Assembly (NCBI GenBank): GCA_025667525.1
Contig: CM046874.1
Coordinates: 662,054,963 to 662,118,962, forward strand
DNA from: Glebionis coronaria
Taxonomy: Eukaryota > Streptophyta > Magnoliopsida > Asterales > Asteraceae
Length of the DNA stretch: 64,000 bases
Direction of reading: 5' to 3'
The notes beneath the pieces were generated by a model. That model searched no databases, was not told where the DNA came from, and saw nothing but the letters and a program-made list of their open reading frames with translations. The position numbers were made by a program, and so were the translations under genes. Shown here in pieces: positions 21,916 to 35,347 of this stretch (within the stretch, counting starts at the first letter, position 1; every line of letters starts with the position of its first letter).

Positions 21916-23195
21916 TGAGACATAGATTACGATGCAAAGTCGTTTGATTCGATTAAAGGTCTGTAGGAAGTGTTTTAGGCAAAACCGTTCAAGTCCTATG
22001 CACATATACGACACATAAACAAATCCCACCACTCAATTAACACAATCATTGCACAACTGTAAACCCTAGATTTATTTGATCCATGTATACGGGTTTGTTT
22101 GATTAAAAGACAAGGATGATATGTACGTAATAACCAACGGTATACGTTACTTAGATGATTTGAGGTGTAGCACACAAAGATGGAAGAATCGAAGCTTTAA
22201 CAATGGCGGATGGAGTTATGTCTATGTGCGTGTTGCGGTAAGGAAGAAACAGGGAGGGGGGGGGGTTACGTTTTGACTTTGGTCAAAGCAATTTGCAATA
22301 AATTGCATCTTGGTTCCCCTGGTTGCAGGAATTTGCAATTTTTGTCCCCCAGTTAGTAATATTGTGTATTAACACTTGGAAAACCAAGTGAATTAGTAAA
22401 CACACTAACCCATAACTTCATATATTGAAAACAAACGCGAACACATACACCTAACGCTCAAATTTAAATTCCTAACGTCAAATCAAATTCCACACAAGGC
22501 AGACATAGCATATGATGACAATTATCGTTTTTCATTTTTCTGAAAACCCCCTTTTGAAGACCAGTTGAATTCCAAAATGATTTGATTTATGCTCTCCCTT
22601 AAACGCTGGCCTGTTTTCTATTGAAAGATCTGTAGTCATTGTTTTAAAGAGACAAATATCGATGAAGACCATTTTCGTTGAGTGATTTTATGGAACGATT
22701 ATGGTGGCAATAAGATTTCTCTTATTTTAACAAAATAAGTGCACTGAAGCATACACTAATTTGTGTTAGACCAAGTTGTAAAGTAAACTTGATCTCTTAC
22801 AAGGTTTTAAAGTAAACCTTGCCCGAGAAAATTACTTCCCGTTGTGAGACAACGTTTTCAAAAGAAATACGTGACTTTAATGCGAAAAGCGGGTTGCAGT
22901 CAGAAATAACTACAAGCCATATGGGCATGTTTTAAAATATTTACAACTTTCATACGGACTATATTTATGGCACCGTGTCAATATTAATCGACATTTATAA
23001 GGCCGTAACTATTACCGTACTAAAAGATATGCCCGATTTAAAAATGAAAAATATTTTTGGATTTACTTGATTTTATAATTTTTATGGTTTTTGTAAGTTT
23101 TATATTTTTGTATTTTTCTTTTGATGATTTATATATATACGATAAGGTACAAGATCACGATAAAAAGGATACTCTAGAATAGTTTACCACCACTA
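21916..23195 (-). mobile_element. C1 spacer between pol and extra ORF, noncoding
   Basis: No supported frame on either strand. Contains a 10-base G run at 22256-22265, CAATTTGCAAT words nearby, and AT-rich sequence toward 23150. In minus-strand order it is the 5' part of the leader of the extra ORF. Confidence 0.55.
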
Positions 23196-24660
23196 TTATG
23201 CATATTCTTCTACCAACTCCTTAAGTTTCGCCGGTGAGAATGATTTCATAACCAATTTTTTGATCAAAAACTCGATACGTCATCGATCTAAGGCCTTTGT
23301 GAATATACCCGCCAGCTGATACTCAGTGTTGACAAAATACAGCTCGATTACTCCATTTTCCACCTGGTATTTTATAAAGTGGTAGCATATGTGAATGTGC
23401 TTTCCTGGGAGTGTTAAACGTAGTTACAGCAAAGGGAAATGGCGCTTTTGTTGTGACAATACATCGTGATTTTGTTGAATCCAAGACCGTAGTTAGTTAA
23501 TTGTGATCTCATCCAAAGAACTTGAGCACAACAACCGGACATAGCAATGTATTCAGCCTCTGTACTTGATATCGCAACGCTTTTTTGCCTTTTGGATGCC
23601 CAACTAATCAGTCTATCTCCAAGAAGTTGCACACTGCCAAAAGTGCTACGTCGAGTATCTTGACACCCATCATAGTCCACATCTACATATGATATTAGTG
23701 GAATAGAGGAATCCTTCGGATACCACAAACCACGTTTAAGTGTTCCTTTAAGATACTGAAAGATCCTTTTCACAACATGTAAGTGCTTTTTGGTAGGTCG
23801 AGCCTGATACCGGGCACACATGCATATAACAAACTGAAAATCAGGCCTGCTATCAGTTAGATAGAGAAGGGTGCATATCTTTCCACGGTAAAGTTTAGGA
23901 TCGACCACAATCCATTCCTATCCTCATCTAACTTGGATCTCTCCACCATAGGAGTATCCACTGGGTCACAGTTTTCAAGATGATACCTTTTCAACGATTC
24001 AAGAGCATATTTGGATTGATTAATGAAGATGCCTCTAGGATTTTGAGAAATTTTCAACCCTAAGAAAAAATGAAAATTTTCCCATAATCGACATCTTAAA
24101 ATGTGTGGACATGATTTCCTCAAAATGATCAGACAGTCTTTGAGTAGTGGCAACAAATATTATATAGTCAACATAAATGTGTACCAGTATCATGTCGTTG
24201 TCATCCTTGAGAATGAATAATGTTGGGTCCACTTTGCCTTTGGAGAAGCCTTCCGAGATCAGATAAGACGATAGGAGATCATACCACGCACGTGGAGCTT
24301 GTTTCAATCCATAAAGAGTCTTCTTGAGCTTATACAAGTGATTAGGATACTCCGAGTTGACAAATCCATTCGCCTGGCTTACGTAGACATCTTCCCTTAA
24401 TTCACCATTAAGAAATGTCGTCTTGACATCAATTTGATAGACGATCATATTCATGTGAGCATCATAAGCAAGGTATAGTCTAATCGGCTCTAATCTTGCA
24501 ACAGAAGCAAAGGATTCTTTAAAGTCAATACCCAAACCTTGTTTGTAACCTCGAGCAACCAATCTAGCTTTGTTCTTTAACACAAAACGTAACTCATCGA
24601 GTTTAACCTTATATACCCACAACAAAGTAAGGATGTCAACGTTGTCGGCTAGAGGAACTA
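23196..24660 (-). pseudogene. C1 copia reverse transcriptase and RNase H
   Basis: RT on the minus strand: [58 protein letters not shown], and the active-site region HIYVDYIIF, where the usual YVDD is YVDY, so a catalytic Asp is lost. A frameshift near 24060 moves the frame to [20 protein letters not shown]. RNase H follows from 23908 with VDVDYDGCQDTRRSTFG, ISWASKRQKSVAISSTEAEY and CHNKSAISL. Beyond a break near 23414 the frame resumes as [20 protein letters not shown] and ends VEEYA at the TAA at 23196. Domain order and wording are copia (Tnt1-like). Confidence 0.88.
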
Positions 24661-26424
24661 ATTCCCATACTTCAAGTCGTTAAAATTCATTAAGTTGCTC
24701 TTGCATGGCTTCATTCCATGATGATTGTTGCATGGCTTGTTTCCAAGATGTAGGTTCCTTCTCGCAGAGAAATGCATCAAAGAAGCAATATAATGCGTGC
24801 TCTTGGAGTTGATGACGTGTTAAGACTGGTCTATCGATGTCACCAATAATATTGCGGATTGGGTGATCCTTTGTCCACTTAGTATTGTTATTTTCAATCC
24901 ATGGTGGTCTGGAGTAAACGATTGCAGGAGCTTCCTCTGAAGTAGACGCACCGTTAGGGTTTTCGGATATTTGTGAACCAAAGAATGGAAGCTCTTGTAG
25001 GTAAGCAAGTTCCAAATCGTGATCATAGAAATCCTCTTCAAAATCATTAAGAACGACTGGGGGTGATGATTCGGGTGTAGTTTGAGAATTGGTAGGGGAT
25101 GGTGCATCTGGTTCAATTGTAACAATAGATGCATCGGACTGATTTCCATTTTCTTGAGCAACAACTTCAGGAATCGGAGCTACTGCTGCAGGTGTTGGAG
25201 AATCATCACTAGGTGGATCAATGAATTTATCGAACATAGGTTGAAATAACTCATCCCACTCGGGCCTTGTAGGTGGTGTAAATGATGGAGAAGTGGGATT
25301 GTTGGGAGTTAATCTGGAACTAATAGTACCGGTTCCTATCTCATGAGGTGTGGGTTCAGAGCTGTGTTGCTCAGAATCCATCGTTGTCAACTCATCAAAA
25401 TTGACATCTAAGGTTTCTACTATCTTGCCAAGACGACGGTAATAAATTCGGAAAGCTTTCTTTGCGGGTGAGTAACCAATGAAAATTCCAATATCAGCCT
25501 TCGGTTGAAGTTTGCCCAAATTCTCACTATTAGTATTTGGATAACACGGTGCACCAAACACATGAAAAAATGAAATATCGGGTTTATGTCCATGAAGTAG
25601 CTCATATGGAGTTTTACCATGGCACTTACGAATGATGGAGAGGTTTTGGGTATAATGCGGTTGCCAGTGCTTCAGCCCATAAGAATAAAGGAGCATTCGT
25701 ATAAATCAACATAGTTCTAGCAGCTTCCATAAGTGTACGGTTACGTCTTTCTACGACACCATTTTGTTGTGGAGTGCGAGCAACTGTAGTTTCATGTGAA
25801 ATACCAATCTCTTCATAATAATCTCGTAGAGTCTGATTAACGAACTCAGTTCCATTATCAGTTTAAATGCAACGAACAGTAGCATTAAGACGCACTTGGA
25901 TCATCTTTAGAAAAGTAATAATAAAGTTTGGTACTTGATCCTTGGTTGCTAAAAACTTTACCCATGTAAACCTGGAGAAATCATCCACCATGATGAGGAT
26001 GTATTTTCTACCACTCACACTAGCCGTACGCATTGGCCCACACAGATCCATATGCAAAACATGTAGTGGTTCTTGGTTGGTGTCTTCAGCTTTAGGTTTG
26101 TATGTTTTCTTGGTGCTTTTACCCCAAAGAACATATGGAACATAAATGATCCTTATCGAACATAAGTTTTTGAAGACCACGAACAAGCTCGTTTTTAGCC
26201 AAATGGTCAATAGAATCAAAGTTAAGATGAGATAACCGATGATGCCACCACCATGACTTGGTCTTAGATGCTTTGGAGAGAAGGCATACATGAGAGGCGG
26301 TCATCATGTTTTGAATAGACAGTGTGTAGAGATTATCCCCTTGAGAACCTTTTAACAAATCATTTCCTGCAAGATCACGAATGAAGCAGGTATGTTGTCA
26401 AAAAGAGACCTCAAGGTTTGAATA
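24661..26424 (-). pseudogene. C1 copia integrase and linker
   Basis: The zinc-finger part reads WWWHHRLSHLNFDSIDHLAK with CSICSLG (26358 down). The core has the first Asp in HMDLCGPM and VDDFSRFTWVKFL, then the second Asp in TDNGTEFVNQ just after an in-frame TAA at 25864-25866, and the Glu in QQNGVVERRN. A frame change near 25700 leads to the 338-codon frame 25696-24680: GKTPYELLHGHKPDISFFHV, the GKIVETLDVNFDE region, a Pro/Ser-rich linker, and WKQAMQQSSWNEAMQEQL, the usual lead-in to copia RT. The catalytic triad is visible, but stops and frameshifts make it nonfunctional. Confidence 0.85.
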
Positions 26425-26658
26425 TCAAAATTGTCCTACTGAGAATAAGTTGTGACCAAGTCCCTCAACATAGTACACCCTCGAAATTGTAACATTCCCA
26501 ATTTGATATTCACCATAACCTATGATCTTCGCAATATGGTCGTTGCCAAATTTAACCGTTCCTAGAAACTTGGCGATGAAATTTCTGAGCATCGAGCGGT
26601 CTCCGGTCATATGCTTTGAGCATCCAGAGTCCAAGTACGAGAGGAGGATTTGGACCAC
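26425..26658 (-). pseudogene. C1 copia protease
   Basis: A 77-codon frame with LDSGCSKHMTGDRSMLRNF, the copia aspartic protease signature, then VKFGNDHIAKIIGYGEYQIG and VEGLGHNLFSVGQF. It sits between gag and integrase as in all copia elements. It ends at a stop before the integrase frame, so the polyprotein is broken here. Confidence 0.85.
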
Positions 26659-28658
26659 CTAAAAATATCACCAGACGATGATAATGTATCGGAATCTAAA
26701 TGTTCCTCTGTGTTAGCAGGTACAGATATATTTATCTTAGATTTGCTATCAGAAGAGTTCTTAGGCTTCCAAATTTGCTTCCTAGATGCTGGCTTAGATT
26801 CTAGTTGTCTAATAATCTGAGGTACTTCTTCACTGGTAGGCACAATAGTGGATGCAGACCTAGTTAAAGGGCACTTTTTCCATTTCTTAGTGCTGGAGTT
26901 CCTATTTAAATGACGCTGAGACCTAACTTCAGTGGATGTGATCCTAGTTAAAGGGCACTTAGTTCCATTTGCGGTAAAGGTCCTCCCAGTGGATTTCCAT
27001 TGCCAACCAACTTGGGTGAATTTCTTCCCCGTTGGAATCCATTCAAGATTGTTCCTAATGGCATACATTTCATTCACATGATCAACAAGGCATAAATCAT
27101 GACGGTGAGAAATCATGCATTCATTACAAACCAACATCTCAAATTAGAATTCACATTTTGCTTAGGCTGCTGCATAGAGGCAGAGCCTTTTGTCTTAGGT
27201 ACATGATTCTTTTTATTTAAAACTGAAATAACATTCCTAGGGTGAACTTCTACTTTCTTCTTTACAGTCCTACTAGTGGAAGGCTTGATCCTATCTTTCT
27301 TGTCTTGAGATCCTTTAGCCTTAGTAGACATAATTACTACTATAGAAGCTAGGGGAACATTAGTGACAGATTTTGATTTAGCCTTGATGGGTGTATTTAA
27401 AACAGGCTTAGCTCCTGGGGTCTTATTGAATGGAGTTATGGCAATGGTGGGGGTTTGTTGTTTAGGTAGTGCAGAACCCGTTTGTCCTATGTAAGTCAAA
27501 TGCTCTAAGCATTGTTGTACATTCTCGATAGGATCATGGGAAGAGTAATAGTGGCTATTTGAGGGATCTAGTTCATAGAGATCATCTACAACATCCCTAG
27601 CAAGATCAACGTGCTTAATTGCATGCTCCATATATAGCTTATATGATAAAGGGTTGTTCTTATGGTACGGGTTCTTAGTGATCACCACCTTTTTTGGAGT
27701 ACTAGAGGACGGTGCAGAAACTATAGCTGGGTTATTAACAACTTATTGTCCTTTGAGTTGAAGTGTCTCCTTTAACTCAGCCAAAACCATGTTTTTGTCT
27801 ATGTGTTGCATATTTAAATAAGAGATTTCCTCACACTTTTGGTTCAGTTTGTCAACATGTGACTTTTGCTCTACCGCATTTAAAGCGAAGCGTTCTTCTA
27901 ATGAACCATAAATATGTGAAAAACCCTTCTTTAATTTATCAAACTCCCCTATAATAGAAGTAATTCTATTTTCTAGGGCATGGTTTTTAACCTCTGCGGC
28001 CTCTAGTTCCACTTTCTCTTTTAGTGACTCTCTCTTAAGTCTCATAATTTCTTCCTCTAATGCCTGGACCACCTGAATCATCTTGTCACTAGTCTCAACG
28101 GTGTTTTCACAATCATTTGTTTTTGAAAGAGTTTCATTTTTAGATTGATTTTCTAATTTCAAGAGATATACAATGTTGTTGAAGCTCATCAAAACGTTTT
28201 GAAAGTGAGTTATAAGAATCTTGAAGCTTTAAAAATTCAGCGTTAGATTCGTGACAAGAATGATTATCTACATTATTCACAGGTTCAACAATATTCACAG
28301 AAAGATCATGCACGTCATCATATTTATTCACAACAGATGTAATATCAAGAGAATATTAAATAGTAACAACTTGCATCACTTCGAGAGACACTACATGTTC
28401 CAAAAATCGGTCATATTCGAGCAAGATCTTTTCTTTCTCAATAAGATGTTGCTCATAAGCATCATCTATTTCGTAGAAAACTTTTCGAACTTCATCCATT
28501 TCGAAATAAGATGTTGCTCATAAGCATCATCTATTTGTGTACAAACGGAACGATCTCTTTATCAAACACCATTTTCATGTGTTCGAAAACCCATTCTCCA
28601 GCGGTTTGAGCCGCTGAAGTCGTATATTCCTTGATGACGTTGTCAAATCCGGTAAGGT
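26607..28658 (-). pseudogene. C1 copia gag, main part
   Basis: Several frames on the minus strand. From the R1 junction: DNVIKEYTTSAAQTAGEWVF to VHK then a TAG at 28531. Next a coiled-coil region (28331-27743) with LQALEEEIMRLK-like heptads and DKLKKGFSHIYGSLEERF. Then 27688-27113 with a HLTYIGQTGSALP part and basic linker, and a cysteine/histidine cluster CNECMISHRHDLC (27120-27090), followed by GKKFTQVGWQWKSTGRTFTA and CPLTRITS. This layout is one I recall from Tnt1-like elements of Asteraceae. A 31-base segment is duplicated at 28441 and 28506. Confidence 0.75.
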
Positions 28659-31318
28659 TTTAACACCCCCAAATTATATTGCGCAGCGGAAATACACATT
28701 TGGGTGCTAAATACAAACATTATAATACAAGACACCTTGAAAAATCTCAAAATGATACGTTTAGAATATAAATGGTTATAATTTTAACCAATGTCTAAAA
28801 CTTGCGATCCCAAATAAAACAATTTTAGAAATATCAGAGTAACATTTAGGTCCCCCAAAGATTTTATTTAATCAACAAACAATTTAACAAAGTATATGAC
28901 TGTACATTATTATTTTTATGACAAAAGGGAAAGAAATCCGTTTTAGACCAATCACCACAAAAGCAATCCGCAATCCTTCTCCAGCAAGCTCCGCAATTCA
29001 TCATCTTCAATACCTAAAATACATGCTTAAAATCATCAACACAACGGTTGAGCGAGTCTATAGGTTTTACAAATCATCATTTGAACACAAGAGAAAAATC
29101 AATCAAGATCATTTAATAGAATTGTGCGCATACAATCTATTAGTCAGGCATTCTGGTATATAGCAATAGCTATTGAATTGTATTAAGCTCATGACACCGA
29201 CCCCTTAACTTAGTCACCCACGCCTAAAGCCGGCATGACTAGATGAATTCCAGTGCCCCTACTAGGGTATCAGTTGCAAGTATACCACATTCTCATTCTC
29301 GTAAAATTATCCTTCCCAGCGGGTTACTCAGCGTAAAGCCCTGGTCTCGGATAGGGTCGTCAGCCCAATTGTACTATTATTAAAATAAGCGGCTATCCCC
29401 AACTCACAACATCAAGTCAGAAGATAGTTAACGGCTCATGAATTTAGGGACTTTTGCAACTTAGGTACTTATACAATTCAAATCAACAAAGGAAACATTC
29501 GGGTCCAAACAATCAATCATGACTTGTGTTCATTTTACTTTCAAATAGCATGTATACCCCTCGCGGGTTTTAAAATCATTCAAAACAACTACAAAAGCGA
29601 GGCTATAGACTCACCTGGAGTAATAGCAGTAGTATGACGATCTTCGATGATAGTTGATGCCCGATAAACACAAAAACTGCAACCTATCAAATAAGGCGAG
29701 TTCATCAATAATAAACTCGAATAAAATCCATACTTACTAACACCAAACTCAAAGTAATAAAATCACAACAAACCCAAAATGAAAACAATACAAGTGACCT
29801 ATTACTTCATTCTATATGTTTACTTTAGTAGTCAATCCTTTCAATAAAATATGCCGGTACATACCAAATGTACGAGCTCGTTTACCCCACTTAAACACAT
29901 CAAATATTTATGATACTAATCAGAGACCTCACTTAGTATATATAGAAAGACCTGTTAAAAGCCCATCAAAATATTTTACTTTTAAAGTTCCCTGCCCGAC
30001 ACATCTTTAAACTACAAAAACCGGACTGTTTTACGTCACCGACTCATACAACCATTTTAACCATTCTAAACAATCCCGTTTACAAATCCGACACTTGGGT
30101 TTGAAAATAGACTCACAACCATAAGTTTAGAACCAAACATCAGTCCTTGACCATTTTTACAACTCATTTTATAGTCCCCGAGATTCGATATAAATATCGA
30201 CAACAACTTCGGATTGTGTCGATACTCGTCTCCTGGTACACGAATAATCAAAACATCATAACTTCGCGCTCGTTTGGAGCTAGAAGCTCTATCTTATATC
30301 AAATCGAAGCTAAAAGAATTCTCTACATCATCATCTCATTAGTTTGTTCATTTTCAAACAGTAAGGTTACCAAAATTGGCCTTGAACCTACTGCCCTAAA
30401 ATACCTTTTTAAAAACCATACTAAATAAAATTTTCAACCAATTTTAATCAATATTATGCTACTAATATCACCCTAATATCATTTTAAACAACTTAATTAA
30501 CTCATAACACCCTTGGATGATCATTCAAAATTTTACCCATTCATAAATCCATACATGCAAGCACTCAAAATTCCAAATATAATAATATTAACACCATATA
30601 AAAGCATAGAAATAGATCAAACAACCTTGTTCTTCATCAATATTTGAAAAGTTGTTGCATGTGTACAAAAATTACATCAAAATGATCCTCATCAAATTAC
30701 AAGAGTGGGATATTAATTAGTTTTCATTGAATCAAAGTAGAAATTAATGATCAATGGTGTTTTGTTTGGTGTTTTGGACGGCAAGAACAAGAGGGAGAAA
30801 GGGTGGGTGAGTTTTTGTGAAAAATAGATTTTTTTATTTAAAGTTGCTAGTGGAAAATCTATTTATAGTGGGGTGGAGGGGTAGATTTTGCCAGTTTGTG
30901 ATAATTTTGGTCCAAAATGCAATTAAATAGTTGTAAGGGTGGAGAATGTAAATTGTCAATTTTGAAAATATTTACGAGGCTCGGGTTTCGTAAAAATACT
31001 TTTCAAAAGTTAAAACGCACTCAAAATTTGATAATAATATGATCCCGGTTCGACTTAATACGAACTTAAAATAAAAACGTCAAAAATATAAACATCGAGA
31101 CAACAATAATAAAACATAAAATCACGGGCATCCGTCGATATCGTGGTCACTAATAATCCTCGCTATTAGTAAAAAGATAAAAATAAAACCTCCAACGTCG
31201 GTTTTAAATAAAACCATCAATCGTCATATCATTCAATCTCATCAAAAATTTCAAAATCATTTGTAAAAATAATATTATATAATATTAAATAAATGACCTC
31301 GTCTTTTGGGTTGTCACA
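28659..31318 (-). repeat. R1 3' LTR
   Basis: Minus strand starts TGTGACAACCC at 31318 and ends GGGGGTGTTAAA at 28659. Pairs with 36617-39282. A minus-strand TATA-like CTATAAATAG lies at 30859-30868, with the same site at 38823 in the other LTR. Short frames here are mirrored in both LTRs but have no recognisable product. Confidence 0.9.
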
Positions 31319-31336
31319 TCCTACCCTCCTAAAAGA
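31319..31336 (-). other. Polypurine tract of R1
   Basis: Minus-strand TCTTTTAGGAGGGTAGGA ends right at the 3' LTR start TGTGACAACCC. Confidence 0.75.
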
Positions 31337-34200
31337 GAGCGACGTCCTGGCGCTCGACCCCTCTTATACTCACATCCCATACCTCCAGAACAAAAGAGAA
31401 TTCTTTTCCTTAAAGAAATCCTCATGCTTCCTTCACAATTTCAAATTCCACTCCTGGAATTATTGTTTCTTCACAATATAATTCTCATTATGTTTCGTCC
31501 TCATAAGAACTCTTCACAGTTCTTTCTTTCAAAAGCAACTTATCTTCAAGTTGAATCCTTCCTTGTTGTTCTCAGAACAAATTTCACCCGCCATAACAAT
31601 ACCTTAAGCATAACGACGTTTCCGAATTTCAAACTCCATCGATTTCCTTCGATTGCCAACATACCCTTCTGACCATTCCTTCTTACTTAATAAACGATCT
31701 TTAACCCATACAATCTTATCGATATTGTCAACATCAGTTCTAGTCCAGTCATTCAATTCCACCTACATTTCTGCAATGCACCGAAAACCTAATCTTACGT
31801 CCATAACTCACTATCTTTAACCTTCACAAATTGATGTTCTTTATGTACCATCAATAGTACAGCCTTATTACTAACATGATAATCATTGTCATATAAAAAT
31901 TCCAACAATTTCTAAGTCAATCACACACGGACAAGTATATCGTCCAATGCTCGAATCGTCCATTTACTCTGTCCACCATTCCCTGTATAACATACAATAC
32001 TCAACTCAACTTTCATCTTTACCCAAATTAAAACGTATCGATTACTTGACTTGTGAGATTCCTTCATCACTAAGTCTCACTCTCTCAACTTAGGTATGTT
32101 AGGAGTGCTCAAATTACCACGTCTAACTTGATTTTACAACAAAATCCCATTCCATAAGTTTTACAAAATGTTGAAATCACTTACCTTGACATCCTTCTCA
32201 AATCAGACCGTTAACTTAAACTTTCAATATCCTTTCTATCAAGTCCACACTTCCTGTCATTACCAAAACTCAAACCTTAGAAGATTTTTCCTTTTTCTTC
32301 CTGATAAGTGCATCAACTACCACATTCGCCTTTCCCGGATGGTAGCGAATCTCGTAGTCATAATCACCAACATACTCAAATACTCGAAACATATATAACT
32401 GGTAATCCTCTACTCATCTCCTTTATCTTCCCAAGAAGTTAATTATGGAGCAAGTTCTATGATCCTTTATCACTACACACTTGATTCCATACAAGTAATA
32501 TTTCTACCATCTCAAACCAAACACCACAACTACATAACCCTGATGAGACACATCACATCAAACTACAAGCTATAAATACTTCAAATCCTCTCAACAATGA
32601 CAACATCGGTGCAGAACACAACCTGCCCTTCAGTGTTCAAAATACAACTTCCTCATCTGATAAGGATCAGATCTCGAAACTTACAATTTAGATGTATAAG
32701 TGGGACTCACACGTCTAATTCTTCTTAGTCAACTTAATCGATGGTTTAACAATCAGTGAAAACCTTTTGATAAACCTCCGATTATTCTTAGCTTAGACCA
32801 AGGAATTAACAGATTTCCGTCGGCGTCGTTGGTACCGACCAATCCTTAATCGTTTCTATCTTGACAAGATCTTCACGAATACCTTTGTTGTCAAAACAAC
32901 TGCCTTAGAAAACGCAAATATTTCAACTATCATTCACACATAGAAAACTTTACAGACAGTTTCTCTATTTCCAACCATCCCAAAAATTATCCTCATATGT
33001 TACTTATGTTACTCCATTCCTCTTGGAATAAAATAGAATATCTTTAGTAGATATAATAACTAACTCATCCTAGTACATCTTACACACAAGATTCACCCAG
33101 TCCATGAATACAGCTGACGTGCTCGTCATTCAAAAAATATCACTTGAAACTTAGAGTACCCACGTCAAGTACGAAAAACAACTATATGAATATCTTCTTC
33201 CCTAACTCTCAGTTAATGATAACCAGAACTCAAAGCGATCTTTGAGTACGCACTGGATCCAGACAAGTTGCAAGGATCAAACGAATCATCAATCCTCGGT
33301 AATGGATACGATTCTTGGCGGTTAATTTGTTAAGCTCTCGATAATCAATACACATCCGAAACAATCCATCTTTCTTGACAAACAACACAGGTGATTGTCG
33401 TTGCTACGAAACTTAATCTAATACATTCTTTATCCATCACTTCTCATAGTTGACCGAATAGCTCATTCCACTTTGACGGTGCCAAATGATAAGGCATACA
33501 ATTACTGCTCAACAAAACATAGAAGCACTACAGAACGAAACGCATAAGCACTACACCTATCGCTCACAATACTCAATCGACACGAACTCTATTTCATAAG
33601 GCGGCAACAACTTTGCAAAAACTTTAGGAAAACTTCAGAATACTCTCGAGTCATTAACAGATCTCTCAATTTCTCCTCAACCACTCGACCACTAATTACC
33701 TGAGCTAGGAATACATCATATCCTTCTTCTGCATACTTCCTTGTTTCCAAACAAGATACTTCCCAAACAGAAAAATCACTCATCACCTCTCATATTCAAC
33801 ACTCAGCTTTTGCAGCAAAATCTAAACTAGCAGCTATCAATTTATAGTGAAGATTAGTCTAATCTCAAGCATCAACACTTTACACCACTAACCAGTTCAG
33901 ACAATAATCCACATCCAAAGATCCCAACTCTGTGAGCATCCAGTCAATACTAAACACCTACCTTCCTAAATTCAAGGAACACACTCTCAGTGTAAAACTA
34001 ACACTAGTAACCTTTCCATCGGTTAACTCCACATCCTAGTTAATTGTTAATATTATTGACTCTCCGTTGATAAAACAACTAAATCTTTACATTTCTACAG
34101 TTTCTACTCGATCTAACAACAAACAACACACTGTCGTAAAGAATCTCAAGTAAGAATATACCATTTACAACATCCAGACCTTAAGGTTTGTCAGCATCAT
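31337..34200 (-). pseudogene. R1 pol remnants (protease?, RT, RNase H, integrase)
   Basis: Heavily broken on the minus strand but recognisable. RT near 33410-33180: [20 protein letters not shown], then a PRIDDSF-like and a YSK-DL-type stretch. RNase H end near 32400-32270: DYDYEIRYHPGKANVVVDAL. Integrase C-terminal half near 31980-31480: GGQSKWTIRALDDIL (from the usual TDGQSERTIQTLED), YDNDYHVSNKA, LEF-like and VMLKVLLW. The chromodomain itself is not readable. Expected protease position (33900-34200) is too decayed to call. No frame above about 65 codons. Confidence 0.75.
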
Positions 34201-34379
34201 TCAAACGTAAACTGGAGCGGCAGCATTCCTATCTTGTCAATTTCCTTTCCTTGGACAATTCCTTTGTTTGTATTCTTTCTCACCACGGCTAAAACATATC
34301 ACTACTCCAGGGGTACTAATTCCAGTAACTAATCCTCTTATCCTACACTTCGCAGCTTTATGACTAGGTTGTCCTAACT

Positions 34380-35347
34380 CTAGTCGCAATTGTGGAAAAT
34401 TACCTACATGGTATAGAGTACAACAAACACACTTGTAATTTATCTTGTTACTTCCAGACAGAGTGGCAGCACGAATCCCATCATTCCTTCCATGGTTTAA
34501 ATACTTATTTCGGTTATGTCTTTAGTTATTGTTATTACTGTAATCCCCTCGATTCTAACCTTAATTATGGTTGGACTGAGCAGATTCCCACTTTCTCTTA
34601 TTGTTTTCAACAATACTATATTTCCTATCTTGCACTTTCACATCAATTAAATCATGCGTCATCTGAACAGCTTCATCGAAAGATTTAGGTCTTAAATAAA
34701 TAACCTCACCCTTGATATTACTAGACAATCCTCTAATGTACTGCTTCGTTGTTTTACGGTCATTCACAAAAGTATCATGGCATAGCAAATATAGGTCAGA
34801 AAATTTCCCAGTATGCAGTAATAACATCGTTCCTTAGCACGAATTATCTCAATTCGGATTCCAACTGTCCTAGTTCCTTCTCGGGACAATACCTAGCAGT
34901 CAATAGTCCTTTCATCACGGACCATGTCTTACCATTAGCCACAACTAATCCTAAAGTAGTCACTTGGTATTCCACCATCTTAGTGTACCATCCTGGAATA
35001 TAGCAGCAACAAATTTCACCTTTATTTTTGAACACCCAATAATCTCAAAGTACTCTCTATCTTATTAATCAATCTATGCAATTCTAATGCACTACTAATA
35101 CCACCAAACAGCGCAAAACCACACTTCTGAAAACTAACATAAGTACATTCTCTTGAACTTGCAGAACAACAACAACACTATCATCTGGATCAGCAGCTTC
35201 CGCATTTAGTTCAGCAGCATCATCATTATCTCCAACACAATTAACCCCAGCATCTTGATTCCTTGCAGCACGATCAGCTTCATGTGCTCTAGCAATAACT
35301 TGTTCGATCATAGTGTTCACAGTAGCAGTCGTTAGTTTTGGCGACAT
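34380..35347 (-). pseudogene. R1 gag remnant
   Basis: A start-like MSPKLTTATVNTMIEQVIAR at 35347 with an acidic stretch after it, then after frame breaks KQYIRGLSSNIKGEVIYLRP and KSFDEAVQMTHDLIDVKVQD (34827-34561), which is the typical chromovirus gag helix before the zinc knuckle. The knuckle region near 34440-34330 is decayed, with Cys codons still visible. Upstream 35348-36599 is leader without a supported gene. Confidence 0.75.

Noticed and set aside
28918..29163. An 81-codon plus-strand frame present in both R1 LTRs (also 36875-37120)
   Set aside because: Same reason: duplicated by the LTR pair and antisense to the element, without recognisable features.
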